Positions 33,365 to 47,000 of a stretch of 64,000 nucleotides of DNA are shown one piece after another. Position 1 is the first letter of the stretch, and each line of letters begins with the position of its first letter. The position numbers and the translations under genes were made by a program. The notes beneath the pieces were generated by a model. That model did no database searches. It saw only the letters and a list, made by a program, of their open reading frames with translations, and was not told where the DNA came from. The stretch is from NCBI GenBank assembly GCA_017506865.1, contig JAFCMP010000301.1, positions 496,001-560,000 on the forward strand, read 5' to 3'. This stretch comes from Tribonema minus. Its lineage: Eukaryota > Sar > Xanthophyceae > Tribonematales > Tribonemataceae.

Positions 33365-36300
33365 GCACGCACACAATACTCACTCACAAAGCGCTCATTT
33401 CGCATCGAGACAATCCCTGCCTTCTCGTTGAGCTTTCAAATGTATGGAATGGAGTACGATACGGTCAGTGCTCGACAATGTCAGTAGTCATATCACGCAG
33501 TGCCTACAGTGGTGGCATCTCATTTGCGAAACTGAATCCGCCTTTACTACACAACCTTCAAGAGCTTGCATGCTGCTGCGATTGATAAAAAAATCAGGGA
33601 AGTTGCATCAATTGGACCTCATTCAGGATATGTGTCAACGTGCAAGGAAAGTAGACTCAAACTGTGCACATATCAGCAGGCGCGCATGCGCACTCAAATT
33701 CAAGTCCAAGTGGTCCTGGGCTGCTGTCATGTACTCCAGCATGGCATCACGACTGCAGTTGGGCTGACGGCACCAGAGGGAGTCTTTCAGTGAAAGCCGC
33801 TCGGTCCCCTCTTCTTCTACTGTATCAGAATTGTTGCAACGAGGGTGTCCTCACTTGGTCATCAGTGAGCCACCATGGGCTGCATGTGGTGCCATGCCTG
33901 CGTTGTTTACAGGTGCTACCTGGTGATCTTGTTGCCCTTTTGAAGTGTATCTGTAGGCAACAACAACAAGCAACAGCAATGCCAAGGCACTCGTGCAGTA
34001 ATGTGTTGAGCTGTGCTGCTGGCATGTGCGCTTTGCGCCACCTGTCAGGAGCCGACCGCTGGTGGTGGCGCCGAATGCACACGAAGCATGAATACATACG
34101 TACATGCACACTATCTCAGCTGCGCTGGCGTTAGCTGCGGGTGCTGCATGCATTAATTAGGTCTTGTGGGGATGTCATTCTTGCCGAACACGGCAAGGCA
34201 TCTGACACCCACGTCATTCTCCTCCCCTCTGCAGGCCATTCGCCCACAACGCATGCTTTGCAAGACTTGTGCCTTTCCTGTGTTGCAGTGTCCATCCTAC
34301 ATCCAATGACACCCTGTATTTCTCAAGTACCAATGGAATCATCCTCAAGGCCTTACACTGCTGTATGCATGGCCTGTTTGACACATGTGATTTGGCAGCC
34401 GCAGGCGGTGGCAGTTTCGGCACTGGCACAACAGTCGGATGGACGGACATGGATTGCAGCTGGTGAAAACAGGAAGGGCACGCGGCTGTCAAACAGTTGA
34501 CAGGTGACCAGGGAGGGAGACCGCAGCATGTGGGCTGTTGCAGCAGCGCCCAAACAGGAGTGTGCGGAGGAAGCAGCGGGTGGGAGCGTGCTGCCTCCTG
34601 CTAATATTGAGCAGCGGCACTATAGTCGCAGCTGCTACACAGTGTTGCTGCGGCAGTGTCGGCAGCAGAACGGCGGCAGCGTCAACAGCCACTGTGCTGC
34701 TGCACCACCGTCATGCTGTGGTGCTGTTGCGGCAGTGTCAGCAGCAGAATGGCTGCGGCGTCAGCAGGCGCTGCTGCACCGACGACAGCGCTCCGAACAG
34801 CCCGAGTCAACAGACAGCGCCAGCCACCGTTTGCAACGACAGCCGGCGGTGCACAAGCATCAGCAGTGCTCAGGGCAGATGCTGACCACTGTGTTCTCAC
34901 CCGGCAGCAGCGCTCAAGCCGCAGCAGCATTGCTCAACTGGCTGCAGCAGCAGCGGCTTTGGGGCGGGGGCAGCAGCACCAGGAGCATGCTAACTGATTC
35001 GTCGCACGTAGAAGCGGTTTCAGAGCGCCTTGCAGCACACGTGCCGGGTAGGTGTCACAGCATGAGACTCAACTCCATCGTTGCAGCACTGCCGTACCTG
35101 ATGTAACAGGAGGGTCAGGAGAGCCAGCGCAAATCTAGCCGGCTTTGCAGCGCATTACAGCACACTTGCTGCGTAGGCGTCACATCATGAGGCACATCCC
35201 GCCGTGGCAGCACTGCCGTTATAGGTTCAACAGCTGCAACAGCTTGCAGCCTCAGCGCATGCACATTGCACAGCGCCGCTGCCACATCAACTACGCTTGA
35301 GTTCAGCCAGATTGCGGCAACCAGACGCTGCAGCAGCAGTTTCGCTGGCAGCAGCTACGCCGGTGACGAGCGAAAAGCAGCGGCGCTCAGTAAGGTGTGT
35401 CACTTCAAGTTCAACTTTCCAGCACCACTCAGCACAAGCACAGCAATACCCCCTTGGCAGGACTGTCGTGTGTTGCAAGGTCATCAGCAGTGCCCAGTTC
35501 GTGTGAGTCCCGCACCATGCAGCGGCCCCATGTTCATGACAGCTCTGATGCAACCGCCGAGGCGTAGCGAGGGTCCTTTCTGTGCCAGCGCATCCCGCAC
35601 AGGCGGCCATTCCATCCGAGCACCATCACCTGTGCAGCAGCAAGTTTAGTGGCGGAGCAGTGGTGATGGCACATCTGCAGATTGCCCTAGAGTTAGGGTT
35701 AGGGTCAGGGCAGCGTCTGCAGCACACACAATGCGGTCAGGAAGTTTGCGACACACAACCTCAACTGTGCAGACTTATTCCACAAGTTTACATATTGTTG
35801 AGCATCTGATTTATGTTCTGAGTTCCTCAATCACGTCCCGTGAGAACGGGGCCACAGCTCTTGGCCTGCGCGAAATGATTGGCCACGTCTTGTGGCCTTC
35901 CTGAATTACAACTGCATCGTCTTACCCATTATCATCTTTGGTGTGCCTCTTTTGGTCATCTGAAACGTCCTGCAACATGCATTAGTTGAAGTACATCATT
36001 CACTTCTGCACGTTGCAATTGCCTAACAGTTTTCTTGTGTCTCGTTCCATTTGTCATCTTGTCATTGCGCTTGCGCTTATGTACAGTACCACCTGCTGCA
36101 GCAGTTGTACCACCTTGGGCTCGGGTATGCTGAGCACCCGCCTACCACACCACTCATTCAGCAATGGCATATCAACACATACTTCTGAAAATGTATGATA
36201 GTTGAGAGTGTATGTGCCTTTGATCTGTACATGGCGTTGTCCTTGCAATCACGCCAGTTTCTGAAACGCCGCATGTGTAGCTGCGCATATGCACGTGCGC

Positions 36301-37292
36301 ACCATTCACTGAAACGTCACATGGCCCAGGTGGGAGGTAGATTGGTATGTATGCATATGCTCATCATGTTTGTGCGCTTGACTCACATCAGTTGTGACCA
36401 GAGTAGTGAATGCGCGGAATGTCCATGGCCTGTACATGCAAGCAAGCTCCTACTGAACTGCACTGTAAACTGCCAGGTGCAGAAAGATTGGCGAAGGGCA
36501 CACTGCCATCGCTGTGGTGTGGAACATGGGCATTGCAATGCTAAGAGATTGTCCGCACAGGCGCGGTCACAACACAGGTGTGACACAGCTGCATACAAAG
36601 CAGGTGCCAGTCAGTATTTGATGCTGACTGTGCTGTGTGCGAGCCTTGAGCTGGCAGCAACGCGATACTGGTTGCAATGGCGCTGAATTGCATTGCTGAC
36701 ATCACATGTGAACCGCGCTGATTGATCAAAGTCCTACTAGCAAGAGTTGCAACTTCAACAGCGCACACAGCGTCAGACATAAACTTGAGGGCCCAGAATC
36801 ACAATGTGTTGGGAGAGAGCGCCATGCCAATCGGCTGCGTGGATCACAACACCAATCCATCAGTTGAACATGCGCAGTGGGCCGAGAGGAGAGCACCCTC
36901 TGTCACTTCATAATGTGAGCAGTATTCGTGGTTGTGGCATACTTCGACGCATGTAAACAGTAAGCAACAACAGCAAATAGCCAACATGGCAAGTCAACTT
37001 GACAACCATTTATACCACCAGAGAGAACCGATGTGTCCATTGTGGAAATTTGGCAACGGGGGGCGAAACAAGCACAGCCCTGACCAGCGACAGCCCTACC
37101 AACAACTTGCACGAGCAAACACAACATTAAGTACCACAGACGACGATAACAAGACCCCCCCCCTCTCCCCCCCTCCCCCCCCCCCCCCCCCCCAACGCAC
37201 TCTCAGGGCCGTTGCGCCCGAGTCGCAGGCCAAGTAACCGGTGGACCAGCGCAATCATAGGTGAAGTTGAAGATGAAGTTGGGTGCGGCGCG
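33365..37292. other. 3.9 kb without a supported gene
   Basis: The plus-strand Siva-like gene and minus-strand epsin-like gene converge here. 34560-35000 is rich in CAG/GCAGC words, which keep several frames open by composition alone. A telomere-like run lies at 35691-35712, and a poly-C/poly-Y block at 37156-37192. I see no domain, no RNA gene and no splice-consistent exon chain. Confidence 0.4.
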
Positions 37293-38053
37293 TCACAACA
37301 GGCTCGCTCCTTGCCCACCCCACTGCCGCCGCTGCTGCTGCTGCTGCTGCTGCTGCTGTGGGTATGCGCCACCGTTCATACCCATACCCATACCCATAGC
37401 CATGCCTGCCTGCGGCGGCGGTGGCAAACCCTGCGAAAACCCATTGCCGTAGCCCCCGGCACTCATGCTGCCGCGCTGCACAGTGTTCGAGCCGCCGCCG
37501 CCGCCGCCAGCCATTGCTTGCATGGCTCCGCCCGCCATTGGCAAGCTGCTGCCGTTGCCTGACATGCCAGCCCCCGCCCCTATACCCATACCCTGCATGC
37601 CCCCGCTATACATACCCCCGCTAATAGGCAGCATCGCTCCGCCAGAGGGCTGTCCCCCCCCCATCATCGCCCCCCCTCCCCCAACAGACGATTGCTGCGA
37701 GTGCGGCTGCTGCTGAGCACTGTGCGTCGCACCGCTGCTGCCGCCAAACGCGCTAGCGCCACCCATAGTCCCGCCGTTCGCCGCCGGCCGCTGCTGCTGC
37801 AGCTGCATGAGCTGCTGCTGGTGCTGCGCCAACTGCTGCTGCTGCTGCTGCAGCAGCAGGAGCTGTTGCTGCTGCGTTTGAGCGCTGCTTTGCATGAGCC
37901 CCCCGCCGCCACCCATCGGCATGCCCCCCGCCCCTCCCAACTGCGCTGTTCCAAAGCTCCCTGATCGCATCGTCTGCTGCTGCAAGTGCTGCTGCTGCTG
38001 CTGCTGCTGCATGATGTTGGGTTGCATGCCAGGGATGCCCAGCAGATTGCTAC

Positions 38054-38084
<31 letters not shown>

Positions 38085-41000
38085 TGGCTGCATGGGCCCA
38101 CCCTGTAGCGAACACAACAGACAGCAGGAAGCTCAGCACATCAGCATGCATGTAACTTTAATGCGCAAAACTGCGCCTCAATACTGCGCATCAAGTGGCA
38201 GCTCATCCGTCTAGCAGACCCAATGGCGTCAAAAAGGGGTTTGAGTCACGCATGAATTAGCACACCGGGACAAACAGGACCTGTCGGCTGCATGGGCCCA
38301 CCCTGTAGCAGACATGACAGACAACGGGAAACCCTGCAAATCAGCATGCATGTAATTTTGATGCCATGCGAGCAACACTACCTACACCTCAAGTGACAAC
38401 TCATTCGGCCATAAGACCCCATGGCGTCGGAAAGGGGTTTGAGGCAGGTATTGCTTGGCACACCAAGACCGAGAGATCCTGATACTACAATGTTGCAAAT
38501 GATTGTCGGGTTTACAACCTAGCGCTCACATATGCTTGCAAACTGAACGGCTGCTGCTGCCGAGTGCATGCCTTGGGACAAGCGCATCATCACCTTCTTC
38601 TGTGATGCCACTGGCATCTTGGGGGCCAGCTTCAAGGTTTGCGCAGACACGACCCAATGACGGAAGACAAAATCGCAGCATACCTGCGTACCCCCTGCAA
38701 GACGCTTTGAGCTCCAATTTGAAGTTAGTTCCTAAACTCACTTGACATTGGTCAGCACTACACCTTCATATGCCTGTTGCCGCAGCATAATGCGCTTGTT
38801 AGCGTACCTGCACACACCCCTGGGCTCCTCCAGCTGCAGCGCCACACTTGAGTCAAGTTCCAAAACTAACTTGAAGTTGGTCAGCATTCCACCTCCAAAA
38901 TCATGTTGCTGCATGATGCGCTTGTAACGGGTACAGAGCATACCTGCACCCCCCTGCTGCCCTATGAGCCGCTTGAGCTCCTCCAGTTGCAGCTCCAATT
39001 CGAAATCGAGTTCCAAGTCTCCTTGACGTTGGTGAGTACTATGTACACCTTCTGCACATATTCTTGTTGCCGCAGCATGATGCGCTTGTGATGGGTGCAG
39101 ACCATACCTGCATACCCCCCTGATGCTGATGTATGATCCACTTGAGCTCCTCCAACCGCAGCTCCCATTCGCAGCGAGTTCCAAGACATACTTGACATTG
39201 GTCAGTACCACACCTCTTGCAAACGTTTCTGCTGCTGCAGCATGCTACGCTTGTTAGCATACCTGCATACCCCCCTGCTGCTGCTGCATGAGCCGCTTAA
39301 GGTCCTCTAGCTGCCGCCTCTGTGCCTCCAGCTGCCGCTCCAGCTCCGTCTGCTTGCTGAGCGTCATCAGGTCCTGGGTTTCCGCCAGCGCTGTCGCTGC
39401 GCCGAAAGTTGCATTGTCAGAAAAGGTGGGGTGAATCATTTGCGGATATGCCAGCGCTGCTGAGCACACGTGACGCATCAGTACATATGTAGGTGTATGT
39501 ACACCTCCTTACTGAGCTTCTGCTTGCTGAGCGTCATCAGATCCTGGGTGTCGGCCAGCGCTTTTGCTGCGCCAGCATTCGCAATGTCAGCGAGGGGGGG
39601 GGGGGGGTAAAAGATGGGCCAGAACATATGTGAGCCTATGAACAAGCCCCCCCCGATGTGACAGCGCTGAGCACAGGTGACGCATCTACACATTGTACAA
39701 CATGGGTTTGAGAAGAAGAGCATTTCAACAGTTCCCCGAAAGTCCTGGGCACTTTCGCTGCCACGAGGTTTGTAACACAGAGAAAGAGGCACATATGTGA
39801 CTGATATGCCTTGGCATCAGCCACTTTGTAGCGACAGAGGCAAGTGGCGTCAACGCGTGCCTACGTCCGCTTAAGTGCCGAGCACTGATGTGCCAAGCGC
39901 TGAGCACTGATGTGACTGCGCTGAGCACTGGTGTGACAGCGCTGAGCACTGATGTGACAGCGCTGAGCACTGATGCAAAAGCATTGAGCGCTGATGTGAC
40001 AGCGTTGAGCACTGATGTGACAGCGCTGAGCACTGATGCAAAAGCGTTGAGCTGATATTACAGTGCTGTGCACTGATGAGACAGTGCGCACAGCACTTTA
40101 TGTGGCATCAGCACCTGCCAGTAGGTATGAATCGTCCATTGGCAGGTCTAGGCCCGATCCTGCACAAAATGCTGCCGCGTGCGCTTGCAGGTCCTCGTCT
40201 GAAGCGTGCGCCAGTAAACTTTCAGTGCTACTTTAATACAAAGTTGAAGTTTACAGGGCGCTCACCAATCGTGTCGTCTGTTGGCAAATGCAGGACAAGA
40301 GATCCTGCGCAAAGTAATTTCGCATAAGCTTGCAGGTCCCCATCTGAAGCGTGCGTGAAGGTAAACTTCAAGCATCACTTCAATGACTTCAAGTACTACT
40401 TCAATGAAATGTTGTATGCAGTGCGCTCACCGGTCGTGTCGTCGTTGGCGAATGCAGGTCAAGAAATCCTGCGCAAAGTACTGTCGCATAATTTTTTCAA
40501 TTCCATAGACGCTTTTACAGTGAGTGTCCTCACCAGAGGTGTCGTCTGTAGGCAAATCCAGGTCCAAGAGGTCCTGTGCAAAGTACTGGCGTGTGCGCTG
40601 CGAGTCTGAAGCGCGTGCAAGTAAACTTCAAGTTCTACTTCAACCACTTCATGTACTACTTCAATGAGAAGTTGAAGTTTGCAGTGCACTCAGAGTGTCG
40701 CCTGTTGGCAAGTCCAGATCCAAGAGGTCCTGCACAAAGTAGTGTTGCGTAAATTTTCTGACTACATAGCCACTATTGAAATGATATTTTCATTATTCGT
40801 TTCCGTAATAAACGTGCTCACCAGAGGTGTCATCGGTTGGCAGATCAAGGTCCAAGAGGTCCTGCGCAAAGTACTGTCGCGTGCGCTGCGAGTCCTCCAC
40901 GCGGTTGTGGTTGCGCCTGTCGGCTGTGTTGTCAAAGTAGCGCGCCGGCCGACCATTGTACATTCCCGGAACGGAACTGCAACAGGTGGAGAGGGGGGCA

Positions 41001-44000
41001 GGGTGAGCATCATGAATGAGTCGCTGGCAGTTTACCTTTCAAAAAAATAAATAAGGAAGTCGCACAAACCAGTTTCACAGCCGCTTGAAGTTGAAGCGCC
41101 GGCCGCCCCTCGTACATACCCGGAACGGAACTGGCAAAGGGGGACAGGGGGACGGGGGCAGGGTGTACGGCGTGAGAGCGAAATACGTGGAGCACAGGGC
41201 AGAGTTGCGCATCGTACATACCCGGGACGGAACTGGCAACAGGTCGAGAGGGTGGGGGGGGGAAGGGGGGGGGGATGGCGTGAGGGCGCAAGACGTGGCA
41301 TGCAGGGCAGGGCTGAGATGGTACATGCCTGGAACGGAACTGGACATAGGTAGAGAGGGGGAGGGGGGCAGGCGGCACATGGCGTGAGTGCGCTTTTGAC
41401 GTCGTGTAACCCTCATGCCAATCCTGACCTACCAGGCTGCACTACCCTGCAAATGAGGATCATAAATGCGTCGTTGGTGGGCTCATGGGGAAAAAGTGAG
41501 AAAACCCATTCCACACGTACAACTTAGACCCACTGGCCAACTTCGCTTCTTCAAGCTCGACCTGTGCCTGCAAACATTGTGACACCGTCCGGCAACTTCA
41601 GCTGCAACTTCAGCTTCAACTTGATGGTTCAAATCCGCCCCTCACCTCACCTCAAGGGTTCCGAGGACGAGAAATACGTCTGCACCACGCGAAATGTGCA
41701 ACGCATCCTCTGGCCTTGTAGATTGCAATGCGACTTCAAGTTTAATGCACCAGTCACTTGAAGTTGAGCTTGCCTCCCGAGTCGTCCATCTGCACGGCGC
41801 CGATCGCATCCCTCAAACCGCAAGCTGACTTCTGACTTCCAATGCCGCTTCAAGATGGCAGCACCACTTCAAGCCCTTCTTGGATCCCGAGCTTTATCCG
41901 CGCCATGCAAGCGCGTCTAAGTCATTACTCGCCGCTAGGATCAAACCAGCCTCCACCAAGTTCAACTTCAACTTGCAGCACTCACTTCAAAGTCGAACCT
42001 GGCCCAAGAGCATCCGTCTGCACCACCCCAAAGGCGTCACGAATCCATAGTGCAAGTTCAACTTCAACTTTGACAGCACTCACTTCAAGTCGAACTTAGC
42101 CCCCAGCGCGTCCGTCTGCACGACCCCAAAGGTATCGCTGGTTCTCCGCGCCGCTGCCAGCGGATCCAGCGTCTGCTGCGGCGCCGCATAGTCGTCTGTT
42201 GCGCCCAGAGGCAGCAACGCTCCCGTGTCGCGTGCCTCCGCCCGCTGCCGCCGTATCCTGTCCGTGTCTGTTACGGCACATGTAACAGTTGTTGGTGAAG
42301 GGTATGCTGTCAGTGTCTGTTACGCCGCATGTAACAGTTGTTGGGGAAGGGTATCCTCAGGTGTCTGTTGCGCCGCATGTTACAGATGTTGGCGAGGGGA
42401 TGAGTGAGGCATTTGTTTGTGTGCATTGCCCGTGCTTGTTACGCCGTGCGTACCTGTTGTCAGGAGGGCGTAGGTGAGGCATTGGTTTGCGTACATGTTC
42501 GTATGTATAAGTATGTGTTGGAGCCAAGAACAGGAGCAGGCTACAATTTATACTATGTCCTGACTGTGCATGTACATGTCCGTATGTGTTGGAGCCAAGA
42601 ACAGGAGTAGGCTACAACTTATAGTATGCCCTGACTGAGTCTGTTACGCCGCGTGTAACAGTTGTCGAAGAGGGGGTAGACGAGGCATTGGTTTGTGTAC
42701 ATGCCCGTGCATGGTTGTGTCAAGAACAGGACCAGGCTACAATTTATTTATTGAGTACATGAAGTAATGCTGCACATTACATTGTCTTAACAGTACATAA
42801 AGCCCATGCATGGTGGCGATGCTGTGCGCAACAGTCATCTGTGAAAAGAGGCGTGAGTAGGTGTGTGTACCTGAAGGGCACCTTAGAATCCTCCACAACA
42901 CGCAGCATGTTGACAGATCACAACACATCGGTGCTGGTGTGATGACAGGCGTCGACCGTTTCCACATGTAGGACGCAAGTATACCTGCAGCCCAGAACTG
43001 GTGCAGGTGTGGAAGTAAGCCCCAGCTACCGTTTCCACATGGACAATGAAAGATTATGCACACAACTTGCAGAGGAAACTAACTTCAAGTTCCATACAAT
43101 GTGACTTTTGGCCCCGTTCACAACAGCAGTAGCAACTCCTCAGCGGCAGCAGTGAGCCACTACGGAGAGTAAACTAACTTCAAGTTTCACAACCGGATTC
43201 TTGTTCATGACTTTCAACAGCATCACAATTGAAATTTGGTCCATACCTTTCAGCAGCACGAGCACCTCCTTGGCAGCCTCTCTAACAGGTGCTCCATAGT
43301 CCACTCCTCCCCCCGCCAGTGCGCCAGTTCGGCTGTGAACAGCGCTGTTGTAGCGGGTCAGTTCGTCCAACTGCCAGACAAAATACAATCAATCAACAAT
43401 AAAGCAGCACAATGAATCAATACCACACAATTGATTGTGGCGGGTCAGTTAAACCAGGTGCAACATAAAATGCTGCAGCAGCGGCGACTACGATTTTTGG
43501 TGGCAGACATTCAATTTGACGGTCAACCACACCTTATGTCACCTAGAGCTCTACGATCTTTTGATTCGTTTTCAAAACACACATTCAATCAACACGAAGC
43601 AGCACATTTAGTCAATACCACACATGTCGTCAATACTACGCAAACAAAAAGCACAGCGCAACACAAACTTGTAGCAGGTTAGTTCGTCCAGCCGCAGGAC
43701 AAAACACAACACATACAATCAACATGAAGCAGCACAATCACTCAATACAGTACCACGCAATCAATCAGCATGGCACACAACGCAATGAGTCAGCATGTAC
43801 CAGTCAGCGCATTGCTGCACAATCAATCGATCATCTAACACATCACCTGTCATTGCGCAACCCATGCATGGTCCACAGTGCTCCACACCAACCCTACATG
43901 ACTGTTTGAACAGTTACAAAATATGCATATATTGTAAAGCCAACGTTATACAGTAGTCATTGCCTGTCGTAGCGCGTCCCATCCGTGACCGACACAGCGC

Positions 44001-47000
44001 TCAGCACCAAAAGTGGAGTTTTATCATTTATCAAGAATTGTGATTACGGAGTTGCGCCGCGATATCCACGTGTCGTATTCGTGTCATTACACCAAAATTA
44101 CTTGGAAAGCAATGAGCACCTGTCGTTGTGCGTCCCATGCACCTGCACGGCTGTCTTCCGTTATGAGGGAATCATTGAATACTTCGGAAGCATATTATAG
44201 TTTTTGGTAGATAGCACTTGCGGCCAACCACTCCTTGTCACTTAGAGCTCTACGACCTTTTGATTCATTTCCATGTATGATGCCAAAAATACAATAAAGT
44301 ACCTGTCGTTGCGCGTCCCATGCGTGGTCCACGCAGCGCTCCGCGCCATACGTGACTTGTCCTTGATTAATGTGATTGCAGAGCTACGCCGCGAAATCCA
44401 GGCTTGAACGCGTGGATGATTCATGTCATTACACCAACTACACCTTCTTTGAGGCAATTATTACCTGTCGTTGTGCATCCCATGCGTGGTCTACGCAGCG
44501 CTCAGCGCCATAGGTGACGCAGTGGTTGACCAGCCGCACGGCCTTGAGGATTGTGCGCCACGTGTTGTTCTTTGGGTCCATAGAAGCCCTGATGACAACG
44601 ACCATGTACATTAAATTACATGCAATGTCATACATATGTATGTGTGTGCATACGTGCACAAGTGTCAGAAGTACATCAATGAAGTCGTGGGCAATTGAGC
44701 GCGCAAAGAGGAATTGTGCGCCACGTGTTGTTCTTCGGGTCATGGCCGCTTTGATGGCAATGACCATTTATGTACATACAATTACAATGTCAGACATACA
44801 TATGTGCATTACATACGTGTTGTTACTAGGGCCATGGCCGCCCCGATGACAGCGACCATGTGTGTACATACAATTACAATGTCAGACATATGCAGGTGTG
44901 CATATATGCACAAGTGTCAGCAGAACAAAGCCTTGCACATGAAGTCATAGCAATGGAGCTTGCGGACCAATTGCAGTTGTGAGGCCACCTCAGTACTTTG
45001 TTGTGGTTTCCGGGACTAATTGCACGTAGGCGAGGCAGCGTACTGTAAACGGCAAAGAGTGCGTGCACTCCTCAAAAGTTGGAGACAAAGCAGCTGATGG
45101 TTGAGATGGGTGGCACACGGAATATGTCAAGTGGCAGACAGAGAAATCTAAAGCTAGAAGTGCTTCAGTGATTAGAGTAAAGGCGTACACACGCATACAC
45201 GCATTGCACAGTCAAACAGCAGTTGGTCATCATATCATGGGCCCTAACCTCACTCTAACTCTAACCCTAATCCTGACCCCCACCCTCACCCTAGTCCTAA
45301 CCCCAGCCCAGCCGATCATACATTGCTATTTGCAACACTTCATGTCCTTGTTCATTGGAATCAGGCCTCCATGTAGACTGCACGGGTGGCACTCCACAGG
45401 AGACGGTATGACCACAGTTCCCTCACAAATCCTGTTGGAGGTTGTGCAAACTGCCAGAGGATGAGCGCATAAAACCACATCAAGTGCTGCACACATCAGC
45501 AGACTCGCGACCTAACCCTAATCCTAACTCTAACCCTAACACTCACCGCAATTAGGTTAGGGTTAGGGTTAGGCAGCAGCACATTCATCGCTGCTGACTC
45601 CATTTGCCGCCACTCCTTTATTACACTCCACAAGAAGCATGAAAAATAAAAGCATGCATACATTGGGCCCTGTGAAGTACATTACATTCACGCAAGCAAA
45701 GGCGAGGCCTGCAACGCAAAAAAAAAAAAATGTCATCAAACACGAAGGCTGTCAATCCTTCATACTACTTCAAAGTGCATACACGAGGCTCCTGCAAGAG
45801 TTTGTACGGTGTGAATGTGTACTAGCGTGAGCATGGGTAGACCGCAGCGCACTCATAATCATTGAATGTGTATGCCGCTAACCCTTGCAGTGCATACATG
45901 AGGCACCTTCAAGTGTCTTTATAGGGTGAATGTATATATACATGTACTCACATGAGCATGGCGTAGACCACAGCGCACTCATAGTCATTGCACACGCCAT
46001 GCTGCTGCCGATTTTTCGTCAAATTTATGAAATACATATCACTCGAGAAGCGCATACATGAGGCACCGTCATGTGTTTGCACAGGACAAATTAATGTACT
46101 TCGAAGTATGCACTCACGTGAGCATGGCGTAGACCACAGCGCACTCATAGTCGTTGAATGTGTACGCCGCCAGTCCGTGCAGCTCCCGTGACGTGGCCCA
46201 GTCCACATTCTCATCAAACAGGAACGCGCCCAACTGTTGCAGTAAATAACAAGTCAACACAAGAGGCAGATGTTGAAGTGATGAATCAAGTTAGGGCACA
46301 CTCACTCCTGTCCACACGTCTTAAGATGAACAAGAGAACACGTTCTCGTCAAACAGAAACTCGCCCAACTGTTGCAGTAAACAACAAAGTCAACACAAGG
46401 TAGATGTTGAAGTGTGATCACAGAACGTGCCCAACTGCTGCAGTAAACATCAACAAAAGGCAGATGTCAAAGTGATGATCAACATCCGGTATACTCAGTC
46501 TGTCCACACTCTTGTAAGATGGAAATGAAAAACTCTGCGCCTATGTGCTGTGGCCAACATCAGTAAGAACTGTTGAGGCAATGCTCACATGGCTGTTGCA
46601 GCGAATGCCAGCACAGCGGTGACCCTGATCATACTGTGAGTGAAAAACACACATTGTTCCAGTACAGATGTCGCTGGCAGCTCATGCCAGCAAAAGGGGG
46701 TATGGACCATTATGTGAACGAATGAGTCGATTGTTACAGTCCAAACGTTGCAGCACGATTTTCTCGTCTAAAGGCAGTGCGGGACAAGTTCAACACACCA
46801 TGGCAGACATGATCAATGTTATATACATGACCAGGTGCCTAGCATCTGAATGCACACATTGCTGTGACTTGAAGTACGACTTGAACCGCGTCAAGAATGA
46901 GGCGCACCTGCCGAGTGTGTGTGTGCACGAACACAACGCTATAAATTATAGCGTTGTTGGTGTCCAATCGCCATGCTGCTGACAAAAGCACGGTGATTCT

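Noticed and set aside
34504-35106. 200-residue plus-strand frame
   Set aside because: Open because of CAG/GCAGC-rich composition; neighbouring frames are open too, and no domain or splice border supports it.
39271-39396. Earlier donor GGGG/GTATGC for epsin exon 7
   Set aside because: It would leave phase 1, which does not fit the last exon; the donor CAG/GTATGC at 39262 fits in phase 0.
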